NCBI RefSeq assembly: GCF_001403615.1
Contig: NZ_LN879456.1
Span: 310,001 to 374,000, forward strand
DNA length: 64,000 nucleotides
DNA from: Desnuesiella massiliensis
GTDB lineage: Bacteria > Bacillota > Clostridia > Clostridiales > Clostridiaceae
Reading direction: 5' to 3'
Part shown: positions 42,628 to 51,127 of the stretch, piece by piece
How positions within the stretch are numbered: position 1 is the stretch's first letter
Layout of the letters: every line of letters begins with the position of its first letter
Notes under the pieces: model-generated
The model's input: only the letters and a program-made list of their open reading frames with translations
Database searches by the model: none
What the model was told of the DNA's origin: nothing
Position numbers and translations under genes: made by a program

Positions 42628-44004
42628 TTGAAGAGGACTTATGTACTGGATACTAATGTTATTCTTTATTCCCCGGCAGCGTTGATGTCCTTTGGAGATA
42701 ATGATGTAGTAATACCAGAGGTGGTTTTAGAAGAATTAGATTCATTCAAAAAAGATAAAACTGATTTAGGTGCTAATGCTAGATATGCAGCAAGACTAAT
42801 TGATAGATTGAGGAAATTAGGAAATTTAAATACAGGGGTTGATTTGCCAGGTGGAGGAAAACTCAGGGTAGAAATGAACCACTATGATACAGAACTTCCA
42901 ATAACCTGGGACAAAAAAAAGGCTGATAATAGAATAATACAAGTTTGTAAGGGCCTAAAGGAAAAAGGAGAAGATGTATATTTAATAACTAAGGACACCT
43001 TTGAACGAATAAAAGCTGATATAGTAAATATTAAAGTAGAAGATTTTTATGAGAAAGTAGTGCCAGAGTATGATAATCAATATACTGGAAGAATTGAGGT
43101 ATATCTATCTTCGGAAAGCTTGGAAAAATTTTTTCACGAAAAAAAAATATCTTTAGAGAAGCTTTTATTTTATTCAGAGGAAGATCAAAAGTATTCAGTA
43201 CCAACGCTAGAGGTTAATCAATTTGTCATTTTGCATAATATGGATAATCCAAAGCAAACGGCTTTAGGCAGATTTGACGGTAAGGATATAGTACCTCTAA
43301 TATTTAAGGATATGAATCTTATGGGAATAAACCCTAGAAATGTAGGACAAAGATTCATGCTTGAATGCTTGTGCAGTAATGCAGAAAAGGCACCCTTAGT
43401 GATAATAAAAGGACCAGCAGGTACAGCTAAAACCTTATTTTCCTTGGCTGCGGGATTGCATAAAATAATAGAAGAAGAAAGCGGAGAATATAGAAAGATA
43501 CTAATCTGTAGACCTAATGTAACTATGGATGAGGAGATAGGGTTTTTACCCGGTACGGAACAAGAAAAGATTGCACCCTTTATGAGACCAGTATATGATA
43601 ATCTACAGATATTAGTTGACTCTGATGAAAAAGAGAGATATAAAAATGAAAAGGAATTAGATGATAAGGTAAATGAACTTTTTCAGAGAAGGATTATTAC
43701 TACAGAAGCGGTGGCCTATCTTAGAGGAAGATCTATAGTGAAAAATTGGGTGATTATAGATGAAGCACAAAATTTAACTCCTAAGCAGGTTAAGTCTATT
43801 ATTACCAGAGTAGGGGAAGGAAGCAAGCTTATTCTCATTGGAGATCCAGATCAAATAGACCAACCTTTTCTAGATTCTAGATCCAATGGATTATGTTACG
43901 CATCTGAAAAAATGAAAGGCAGTCCTTTATGCTATCAAGTTACTTTAAAATTCGACGAATGTGAAAGATCTGTTCTTGCCTACGAAGCTGCTAAGAGACT
44001 TTAG
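42628..44004 (+). CDS. PIN domain-PhoH fusion (PhoH2-like ATPase/ribonuclease)
   Basis: This protein of about 458 aa has an N-terminal PIN nuclease domain (YVLDTNVIL with catalytic Asp, VVLEELD, DNRIIQV) over residues 1-140. A PhoH P-loop ATPase follows: Walker A GPAGTAKTLFSL near residue 262, Walker B WVIIDEAQN near 376. PhoH2 proteins are RNA helicase/RNases. I chose TTG at 42628, 9 nt after GGAGG; a second TTG at 42622 is too close. Confidence 0.92.
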   Translation: MKRTYVLDTNVILYSPAALMSFGDNDVVIPEVVLEELDSFKKDKTDLGANARYAARLIDRLRKLGNLNTGVDLPGGGKLRVEMNHYDTELPITWDKKKADNRIIQVCKGLKEKGEDVYLITKDTFERIKADIVNIKVEDFYEKVVPEYDNQYTGRIEVYLSSESLEKFFHEKKISLEKLLFYSEEDQKYSVPTLEVNQFVILHNMDNPKQTALGRFDGKDIVPLIFKDMNLMGINPRNVGQRFMLECLCSNAEKAPLVIIKGPAGTAKTLFSLAAGLHKIIEEESGEYRKILICRPNVTMDEEIGFLPGTEQEKIAPFMRPVYDNLQILVDSDEKERYKNEKELDDKVNELFQRRIITTEAVAYLRGRSIVKNWVIIDEAQNLTPKQVKSIITRVGEGSKLILIGDPDQIDQPFLDSRSNGLCYASEKMKGSPLCYQVTLKFDECERSVLAYEAAKRL

Positions 44005-44050
44005 CATCATAAATATATGATTTACAATTTAGGTATAAGATTATATAATT

Positions 44051-44080
44051 AAGCAGATAAGGTGACTTATCTGCTTTTTA
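44051..44080 (+). terminator. Terminator after the PIN-PhoH gene
   Basis: The stem AAGCAGATAAG / CTTATCTGCTT with loop GTGA is followed by T's. Confidence 0.85.
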
Positions 44081-44198
44081 TGAATAAATTTATAAAAATT
44101 TAATAACTTAAATCTATTTAAAAACGTACTTAATTATTGTAAAATATACAGTGGGTTCAAATTGATATAATGTGAAAATAGAAAGGATCGATATAGGA

Positions 44199-45215
44199 AT
44201 GAATTCAACTCCTAATATAGAAACGAAGAAGAAGCCAAGGAAGAAAAAGCTTTCTTGGAAGATGTTAATATGTTTTTTGGTATTTGAAATTATGTTTACA
44301 GGAATTACAGCTCCACTTTTAGTTTTTTATGGACCTTTTGAAAATGTAAAAACTACCATAGTAGGAGCAGCCATGACCACATTAAGTCATCAGTATATTG
44401 CTAAGATTTTTCTTTCTGAAGAGAAAATTAATGCAATATTAAACAAAGATAGTGTAGAATCGGTTGAGCAAGTAAAGCAAGATGATATAAAGCTACCTAA
44501 AAAGCATGACAGCAGTATTGAGAGATATGATATAAGTGGTAAAAAGTTTAAAGGACATATACTGGTTATAAATGATCCTACTAGAGTTAAGGTAGGATAC
44601 ACTAAAAAGATGAAAAGGGAAGGACAATTAACAAGCCAAATTGCCAAAGATAATGATGCTATTGCGGCAGTAAATGGCGGTGGCTTTACAGATATTTCTT
44701 CTGATGGTAAATGGACTGGCACTGGGGGCACTCCTACAGGTCTAATAATGTCTCAAGGGGAATTAGTTTTTAGTGATTTAGCTAATAATAATGAGAAGCG
44801 AGAAATGATGGCTCTAACTAAAGAAGGAAGATTACTGGTAGGGAAATATAGTGTAAATGAATTAATGGAGTTAAAAACCATGGAAGCTATATCCTTTGGC
44901 CCTCCTTTAGTAATAAATGGACAACCAACTATTAAGAATGGAGATGGAGGATGGGGTATTGCACCTAGAACTGCTATTGGACAAAGAAAAGATGGTGCTA
45001 TGCTGCTACTTGTAATAGATGGCAGACAACCTTTGTATAGTGTAGGGGCTTCATTAAAGGAAGTACAGGATGTGTTAATACAATATGGGGCCTATAACGC
45101 TACTAACCTAGATGGAGGTTCTTCAACTACAATGTACTATGACGGAGAGATTGTAAATAGACCTTCCGATAGTTTGGGAGAAAGAAGCGTGGCATCTGTA
45201 GTCTATGTAAAGTAA
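44199..45215 (+). CDS. Membrane-anchored phosphodiester glycosidase family protein (NAGPA domain)
   Basis: This protein of about 338 aa has a basic N-terminus, one membrane helix (about 20-45) and an external phosphodiester glycosidase domain (about 140-335). Motifs are AAVNGGGFTD, GGTPTGLIMSQGEL, APRTAIGQRKDG, LVIDGRQP and NLDGGSSTTMYYDG. The family removes or modifies sugar phosphodiester caps and often appears in exopolysaccharide loci. The start is uncertain: a GTG at 44172 is in frame but has no ribosome site. It is co-directional with the next gene at a 16-bp gap. Confidence 0.82.
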   Translation: MNSTPNIETKKKPRKKKLSWKMLICFLVFEIMFTGITAPLLVFYGPFENVKTTIVGAAMTTLSHQYIAKIFLSEEKINAILNKDSVESVEQVKQDDIKLPKKHDSSIERYDISGKKFKGHILVINDPTRVKVGYTKKMKREGQLTSQIAKDNDAIAAVNGGGFTDISSDGKWTGTGGTPTGLIMSQGELVFSDLANNNEKREMMALTKEGRLLVGKYSVNELMELKTMEAISFGPPLVINGQPTIKNGDGGWGIAPRTAIGQRKDGAMLLLVIDGRQPLYSVGASLKEVQDVLIQYGAYNATNLDGGSSTTMYYDGEIVNRPSDSLGERSVASVVYVK

Positions 45216-45231
45216 CAAAGGAGAGAATTAA

Positions 45232-46266
45232 ATGAAGCATTTAAAAAGAATATTAATATGGATTTTAGTTTCCCTATCTCTTCAGCTATTAGGTCTGTTT
45301 TATATAAACAATTATTATTTGTCTAATAATGTTTCTGACATTAAGGCTAAAAAGGTAGAAAATAAAAAGCCTGAGCCAAAAAAAACCATAGATATTTCCG
45401 TACCACAAAATGCTAAACATGTTAATTTATCTTATGATGGTAAGTATTTATCTTATTATGATGGAGATATTCTAGATGTGGTAAACACAGATAACGGAGA
45501 AATACAAAAGGTTAATTTTGAAGATGGAGTAAAGATATCTTTTTACAGATGGTTGAATGACAGAAATAGAATGCTCATAGCTGAAAAGGCTCCAACTAAA
45601 AATAATGGAATTACATTAAAGCTTTCTTATTATGATGTAGATAGAAAAGAAAAGGTGGAAATAAAAGATTTAGCATCCATAGACCAAAAGTCTGAAGTGG
45701 TAGATATTAAAGCCTCAACTTTAACTAATGTAAAATATATAAAAGTAGCTCATTCAGGAAATAGAAGCAGTATATATTGGCTTAATATAATGGAAGATAT
45801 GAGAAAGATAGAAACAAAATCTTATTTAATTGGCAATATAGAAGTGATACCTCATGAGGATAAATTAGTTTATGAGGATTTAACTTATAATAAAATACAC
45901 GTTACCAATGTAAAAAATCCTATAACTATAACTGGTGCAAATAAATTGTCTTTGGTATCCGTAGATTCTGAGGACGTTATTTATCTAGCTCAAATGGATG
46001 GTGATAAGGTGAAGAAAATCCACTATGGCACCTTAAAGGATAGCACTGAAAAATGGTCAGTAAGCGAGATAAATTCTGAAACTGTTACCTTAAGTGATGT
46101 GTATGTATCCTTAGATGGGAAAATATTTATTAATGACAATTTAAAAGGTATAGTTAAGGAGCTAAGTTCTGGCAAAGAGGTTTCTTATGAAGGCAAATTC
46201 TTGCATATGTATAATGGCGGAATTGCTAGCATAAATGGAGGAAAACTTATAAAAACTAAATTCTAA
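45232..46266 (+). CDS. Membrane-anchored extracytoplasmic protein, propeller-like, unknown
   Basis: This 344-aa protein has one N-terminal membrane helix (residues 6-28), a Lys/Pro-rich linker, then about 290 residues of short beta strands such as NLSYDGKYLSYYDGDILDVV and YVSLDGKIFIND. These resemble blades of a TolB- or WD-type propeller. I do not recognise a named family. It is probably co-transcribed with the preceding glycosidase family gene, so a joint role at the cell surface is likely. Confidence 0.6.
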   Translation: MKHLKRILIWILVSLSLQLLGLFYINNYYLSNNVSDIKAKKVENKKPEPKKTIDISVPQNAKHVNLSYDGKYLSYYDGDILDVVNTDNGEIQKVNFEDGVKISFYRWLNDRNRMLIAEKAPTKNNGITLKLSYYDVDRKEKVEIKDLASIDQKSEVVDIKASTLTNVKYIKVAHSGNRSSIYWLNIMEDMRKIETKSYLIGNIEVIPHEDKLVYEDLTYNKIHVTNVKNPITITGANKLSLVSVDSEDVIYLAQMDGDKVKKIHYGTLKDSTEKWSVSEINSETVTLSDVYVSLDGKIFINDNLKGIVKELSSGKEVSYEGKFLHMYNGGIASINGGKLIKTKF

Positions 46267-46294
46267 GGGGCAGCTTTTAGTTTGCTCCTTTTAA
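46265..46294 (+). terminator. Terminator after the propeller-like gene
   Basis: The stem AAGGGGCA / TGCTCCTT with one mismatch is followed by TTT. Confidence 0.5.
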
Positions 46295-46352
46295 ATTATA
46301 TTATTTTAATGATATAATATTTCTAAATACTTTGCTTCAAGGAGGAAAAAAC

Positions 46353-47009
46353 GTGAGAAATTTACTTTCAATGGATATACAGGGTATAGTGTTAAAAATA
46401 CCAGCAATTTTGATTGCTTTTACCTTTCATGAATATGCTCATGCCTACATGGCGGATAAACTTGGAGATAAAACTCCAAGATTTCAGGGAAGGCTAACCT
46501 TTAATCCTATAGCACACATCGACCCTATAGGTTTTTTACTGATATTAGTTGCAGGCTTTGGTTGGGCGAAACCAGTACAGACTAATCCTAGTGCATACAA
46601 GCGTTATTATAAGGATGATTTAAAGGTTTCCTTTGCAGGACCTTTAGCTAATTTAATTGTAGCTCTAGTATTCTCTATTATATTTGGCATATATTTAAAA
46701 TTTGGTAACTATATACCTAATGCTTCCCTTGCCTCAATATTGTGGAAAATAATTTTTAATGTGATTTATATAAATATAATATTATTCTTTTTTAATTTGA
46801 TACCACTTCCAGGTCTAGATGGATTTCATATTTTAAGAGATTTATTTCCTAAAGTATTTTATCAATTCGGTGATTTTATTTATAGATATCAAATGGTTAT
46901 ACTAATAATATTTATAATGACACCTATATCAAATGTACTTATTGGTTATCCAACGGAATTTGTTCTAGAAAAATTGCTAAAAATAACTTCTTTAATTGCT
47001 AAAATTTAA
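46353..47009 (+). CDS. Site-2 protease family membrane metalloprotease (M50)
   Basis: This 218-aa integral membrane protease has the zinc motif HEYAH (residues 26-30, FTFHEYAHAYMADKLGD). The second metal motif is NLIPLPGLDGFHIL, and there are five to six hydrophobic segments. The compact form lacks a PDZ domain. Its substrates are unknown; relatives cleave membrane-bound regulators. The start is GTG after AGGAGG; a TTG 7 codons upstream precedes the ribosome site. It is followed by trmB at 24 bp. Confidence 0.88.
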   Translation: MRNLLSMDIQGIVLKIPAILIAFTFHEYAHAYMADKLGDKTPRFQGRLTFNPIAHIDPIGFLLILVAGFGWAKPVQTNPSAYKRYYKDDLKVSFAGPLANLIVALVFSIIFGIYLKFGNYIPNASLASILWKIIFNVIYINIILFFFNLIPLPGLDGFHILRDLFPKVFYQFGDFIYRYQMVILIIFIMTPISNVLIGYPTEFVLEKLLKITSLIAKI

Positions 47010-47033
47010 TTTAACAACCTAGGAGGAGACTCT

Positions 47034-47678
47034 ATGAGATTAAGAAAGAAATGGTGGGCTAGACCGGAGATGGAAGCTAGTTCTATAGTAATAACAAGAC
47101 CTTTTGATAAGAAAGGTTTATGGAAAGAGGAATTTGGTAATAGTAATCCTATCCACTTAGAGTTAGGCTGCGGGAGAGGAAAGTTTATCTGCGAAAAGGC
47201 TAAGGAAAATCCTAATATCAACTATATTGCAATAGATTTAAAGGATGAGGTTTTGGTGTACGGAGTTAGAAAGGTACAAGAAGCCGAATTAAGTAATGTA
47301 AGATTTATACCTATGAACATAGGTTTCATAGCAGATGTGTTTGATAAGGATGAAATAAGCAAAATATATATAAATTTCTGCAATCCTTGGCCTAAGAAAA
47401 GCCATAACAAGAGAAGGCTAACTCATACTAAGCTTTTGACAGAGTATAAAAAGTTTATAAAACCAGAAACAGAGATTTGGTTTAAAACCGATGATGTAGA
47501 TTTGTTTGAAGCTTCTTTAGACTACTTTAAAGACAATAGCTTTAGCTTAGAATTTGTTACCTATGACTTACATCAATCTGGATTTGATAAAAATATAATG
47601 ACAGAATACGAAGAAAAGTTTACTAGCCTTGGAATGAAGACCATGTTTCTTATAGGAAAGCTAAATACTACAAACTAA
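47034..47678 (+). CDS. trmB: tRNA (guanine-N7-)-methyltransferase
   Basis: This 214-aa SAM enzyme modifies G46 of tRNA. Motifs are HLELGCGRGKFICEKA, IAIDLKDEVLVYG, and the family-diagnostic FCNPWPKKSHNKRRLTH followed by WFKTDDVDLFEASL. AGGAGG precedes the ATG. Confidence 0.96.
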   Translation: MRLRKKWWARPEMEASSIVITRPFDKKGLWKEEFGNSNPIHLELGCGRGKFICEKAKENPNINYIAIDLKDEVLVYGVRKVQEAELSNVRFIPMNIGFIADVFDKDEISKIYINFCNPWPKKSHNKRRLTHTKLLTEYKKFIKPETEIWFKTDDVDLFEASLDYFKDNSFSLEFVTYDLHQSGFDKNIMTEYEEKFTSLGMKTMFLIGKLNTTN

Positions 47679-47680
47679 TA

Positions 47681-47706
47681 AAAAGCGACTTTCGTCGCTT
47701 TTTTAC
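47681..47706. terminator. Bidirectional terminator, trmB / GppA-like gene
   Basis: The stem AAAAGCGAC / GTCGCTTTT has loop TTTC. It is almost identical to the hairpin at 37223-37249. Confidence 0.85.
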
Positions 47707-47710
47707 TAAT

Positions 47711-49216
47711 TTACATATAAATATTCAGTTCTTTATTGTAAATCTCTTTAAACTTCCCAGCAGATTTTGCAGCGTCGTTTAATTCTAAAGCCATCTCCTT
47801 ATCAGCTATAATTTTAATATCCACAGTTTCTTCATTAATATTGCACTGGAAGTCTTTTACGGAGCCTGTCATACTCCTATCAAGACTCTCTGCTATCTTT
47901 AAAAGCACACCTATCTTTTTAATATTTATCAAGTCTAGCTTATTGATGATTCCACTGAATTGACATAGGTTAACATCAAAGTCATTGTTTCTATGAAAAG
48001 CCGCAATATAAGCACTCATTACCAATTCCTTATGAGTAAGCCCATTTATCTCTGAATTTAAAATAATGTAGAAAGAGTGTTTATGATGATCGTAGTATCT
48101 AATACTGATACCGGCATCATGTAAGTAAGCAGCGGTTTTAATGATATTTATAAAAGAATCATCTAATTCATGAAGATCTTTTAAATAGCTAAAAAGCTTT
48201 AAAGATATATTATATACGTTTTCTGCATGACTTTCATTAATATTATGACTTTTAAGAATGCCTTTAATAGAAAAATCAAGGATATCTTCCTCAGAGTTTG
48301 GCTTTTGATACATGTATTCGTAAATCAAACCTTCTCTTAAGCCCTTGCCACTTACTTTTATTTCTTTTATTTTAAGCATGTCTGTTAAAGTGTATAATAC
48401 AGTAGCTGAAGCTACAAATATATCAGCTCTATCCTTAGATAGCCCTTCGATTTTTTTCCTTTGCTTTAAGTTTTTGCTTTTAACCATATGATATATATCT
48501 TGTAGATCATAGTCATTTAAAATATAGTTATGCGATATATCTAAAGGATATCGTTTTACTTTTCTATCAATTTTACCTATGTTTCTAGCAGAACCTCCAA
48601 CAATTATCATATTATCGAAATTAGCTTTAAATAGCCAAGGTACTTTCTTAAAAGAATTTATAAGAAAACTCTTCAAACTTTCTTCATTATCAGTGGTAAT
48701 AATATCTCCTAAATTATATCTCTTTGTCAAATTTACTGAACCGAAAGGTAAGCTTATAAATTCCATAATCTTATTATTATAAACCCATACTAGCTCAGTG
48801 CTGGCTCCACCAATATCCACAATTATAGAGTTAGAAGTATACATGCTATGCATTACTGCAGAAGCGTCGTATCTAGCTTCCTCTTCTCCAGATAAAACTC
48901 TAATAGATATTCCAGTATAATCTTTAATTTTCTCTATAAAGCTTAAGCTATTTTCTGCTTTTCTTAAGGCTTCTGTAGCTACAGCTAAAATATCATCCAC
49001 CTTTAAAGTATCACAAAGAACTTTAAAGGTTTTTAGAGTACTTAAGGTGTTATGGATTTTCTCTTCTCCTATAACACCTAAATCCTCAACATCCTCTCCA
49101 AGCCTCAAGGATTCTTTTAAATCATCTATTATTTTAAAAGTACCTGCCTCCGTAATTTCACATATAACTAGTCTTACAGAATTAGACCCAATGTCTATTA
49201 CCCCTAATCTTTTCAT
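47711..49216 (-). CDS. Ppx/GppA phosphatase family protein with HD domain (canonical phosphate loop)
   Basis: This 501-aa protein has an ASKHA fold: GVIDIGSNSVRLVI at the N-terminus, the phosphate-2 loop IIVDIGGASTELVW, SLPFGSVNLT, and the acidic SGEEEARYDAS region. A C-terminal HD-type domain (YLHDAGISIRYYDHHKHS) follows. The family hydrolyses polyphosphate or pppGpp; all key loops are intact. It is divergent from a second, less canonical homologue and ppk. AAAGGAG precedes the ATG. Confidence 0.9.
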   Translation of the reverse strand: MKRLGVIDIGSNSVRLVICEITEAGTFKIIDDLKESLRLGEDVEDLGVIGEEKIHNTLSTLKTFKVLCDTLKVDDILAVATEALRKAENSLSFIEKIKDYTGISIRVLSGEEEARYDASAVMHSMYTSNSIIVDIGGASTELVWVYNNKIMEFISLPFGSVNLTKRYNLGDIITTDNEESLKSFLINSFKKVPWLFKANFDNMIIVGGSARNIGKIDRKVKRYPLDISHNYILNDYDLQDIYHMVKSKNLKQRKKIEGLSKDRADIFVASATVLYTLTDMLKIKEIKVSGKGLREGLIYEYMYQKPNSEEDILDFSIKGILKSHNINESHAENVYNISLKLFSYLKDLHELDDSFINIIKTAAYLHDAGISIRYYDHHKHSFYIILNSEINGLTHKELVMSAYIAAFHRNNDFDVNLCQFSGIINKLDLINIKKIGVLLKIAESLDRSMTGSVKDFQCNINEETVDIKIIADKEMALELNDAAKSAGKFKEIYNKELNIYM

Positions 49217-49550
49217 TTCTAAAAACTCCTTTTATTTTGGTTAAGGCATGTATATATTTTAAAAAGTCAAATATATAAATACCTAACATAAGTATAATTT
49301 AATCATATTTAAATTATACATTTTAATCAAGCTTTAATTAACACCTGTTTTACAAGAATATAATAAAAAAACTATGTACTTCCGCTAATAATGTTAAGAA
49401 TTTAAAGGTTTATAAATAAATAATGTTAAAATGTCAGAGAATATTTATTGATTAAGAAATGTTAAATAATATAATAGGAATAATTATTTTATATTAAATA
49501 TGATATAATTCATTTAAATAATACATATCGCTTTGTAAAGGGGAGTATTT

Positions 49551-51110
49551 ATGGGTCCTACAAACATGGAAACTATGGCGGCTATAGACTTAGGTTCTAA
49601 TGCTATCAGACTTATAATTGCACAGATAATGCCTAATGGTGAATACTTTATATTGGAGGAATTAGAGAAACCTACAGATGTGGGGAAAGATACCTTTACT
49701 TTAGGAAAAATAAGAGTTGAAACCATACAAAACACTTGTGAAACACTAAAAGGTTTTTCAAAGTTGATGAAAGAATATCGAGTAAAGAATTACAGAGCTG
49801 TTTCTACTAGTGGTATAAGAGAGGCGGAAAATAAGCACTACATTTTAGACCAAGTGAGATTAAAAACTGGCATAGAAGTTAAAGATATAAATAATGCAGA
49901 AGAGAGATTTTACATTCACAAGGCTTTGGATGAGCACTTAACAAATGGAAGAGAAATTATATTTAATAAGAGTGCTATGATTATCAATGTAGGTTCTGGA
50001 GGGGTTGAAGCTTCAGTTTATAGCGAAGGTAATTTGAAATTTACACGTTATGTAAAGGTTGGTGCCTTGAGGCTTTATGAGTTTCTATCTCAGATGAAGC
50101 CAAAAACTTTGGATTTTCCTGATATTATTAGCGAATACGTAGATAGCAAAATATATGTATTAAAAGATAATATAGAGAAGCTGAATATTAAAAATTATAT
50201 CGGTTTAGGAGGAGACCTCTCTATTATTTCCTCCATGTGCATAAAGAACAAATATAACAAAAATCCTAATTTTATACCTAAGGACGCTCTTTTAAAGCTA
50301 TATGATAAGATTAAAAACATGAACGTTGAAATATTATCGTTAGAATATAGCATACCCTTAGTTAAAGCAGAACTGATATTACCTTCTTTGATAATTTTTA
50401 TAAAATTTTTAAATATGACAAAGGCAGAGGGCATATTTGCTCCTAGAGCATCTTTAAAACATGGGGTATTAGTGGATATGATCGATGAAAAGCTTAATAC
50501 TCCTAGAAAAAAAGAGTTTTTAAATGACATATTAAGTTCTGTAAGATACATAGCTAGCAAATATGGGGTAGATGAAAATCATGCTAAAGTTGTAGAGAAT
50601 TTAGCTATAACTTTATTTGATAGCACAGTTCCTATACATAAGCTTGGAGAAAGAGAAAAACTATACCTTCAGATATCTGCCATTTTGCATGATGTAGGTA
50701 AGTATATTAATTTAAATAATCATGAAGATTATTGTTTTAATATTATTAAATCTGAAGATATCATGGGGCTTTCTGATAGAGAATTATTAGTAGTAGCAAA
50801 TATAGCAAAATATTATGGAAATAGAATTCCTAGCAGCAATGATAAAAAGTATAATGCCTTAAACTCTAATGAGAGAATTATAGTTTCAAAACTTGCAGCT
50901 ATTTTAAAATTATCAGAGGCCTTAGATGTGTCAAGACGGAACAAAATTAGCAAAATAATCATTAGCATGGAAGAACATAGAAGCATTTTCATAAATGTAT
51001 ATGTAAAGAATGATATTTTACTAGAGGAATGGTCTTTCTCCTCAAAGAGTGAATTTTTTGAGGAGGTAATGGGCTGCAAAGCAATTTTAAAAATACATAG
51101 AGACTTTTAA
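49551..51110 (+). CDS. Divergent Ppx/GppA-like protein with HD domain
   Basis: This 519-aa protein is a second family member (AAIDLGSNAIRLIIAQI), followed 18 bp later by ppk. The phosphate-2 loop reads IINVGSGGVEASVY where the neighbour has VDIGGASTEL. The Asp is Asn and the loop order is changed, and the acidic segment is NNAEERFYI. The HD motif (ILHDVGKYINLNNHEDY) is kept. It may have altered specificity or act as a Ppk partner. The 49217-49550 gap is AT-rich divergent promoter DNA with a -10 TATAAT near 49503. Confidence 0.82.
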   Translation: MGPTNMETMAAIDLGSNAIRLIIAQIMPNGEYFILEELEKPTDVGKDTFTLGKIRVETIQNTCETLKGFSKLMKEYRVKNYRAVSTSGIREAENKHYILDQVRLKTGIEVKDINNAEERFYIHKALDEHLTNGREIIFNKSAMIINVGSGGVEASVYSEGNLKFTRYVKVGALRLYEFLSQMKPKTLDFPDIISEYVDSKIYVLKDNIEKLNIKNYIGLGGDLSIISSMCIKNKYNKNPNFIPKDALLKLYDKIKNMNVEILSLEYSIPLVKAELILPSLIIFIKFLNMTKAEGIFAPRASLKHGVLVDMIDEKLNTPRKKEFLNDILSSVRYIASKYGVDENHAKVVENLAITLFDSTVPIHKLGEREKLYLQISAILHDVGKYINLNNHEDYCFNIIKSEDIMGLSDRELLVVANIAKYYGNRIPSSNDKKYNALNSNERIIVSKLAAILKLSEALDVSRRNKISKIIISMEEHRSIFINVYVKNDILLEEWSFSSKSEFFEEVMGCKAILKIHRDF

Positions 51111-51127
51111 AAAAGGTGAGGACTATT

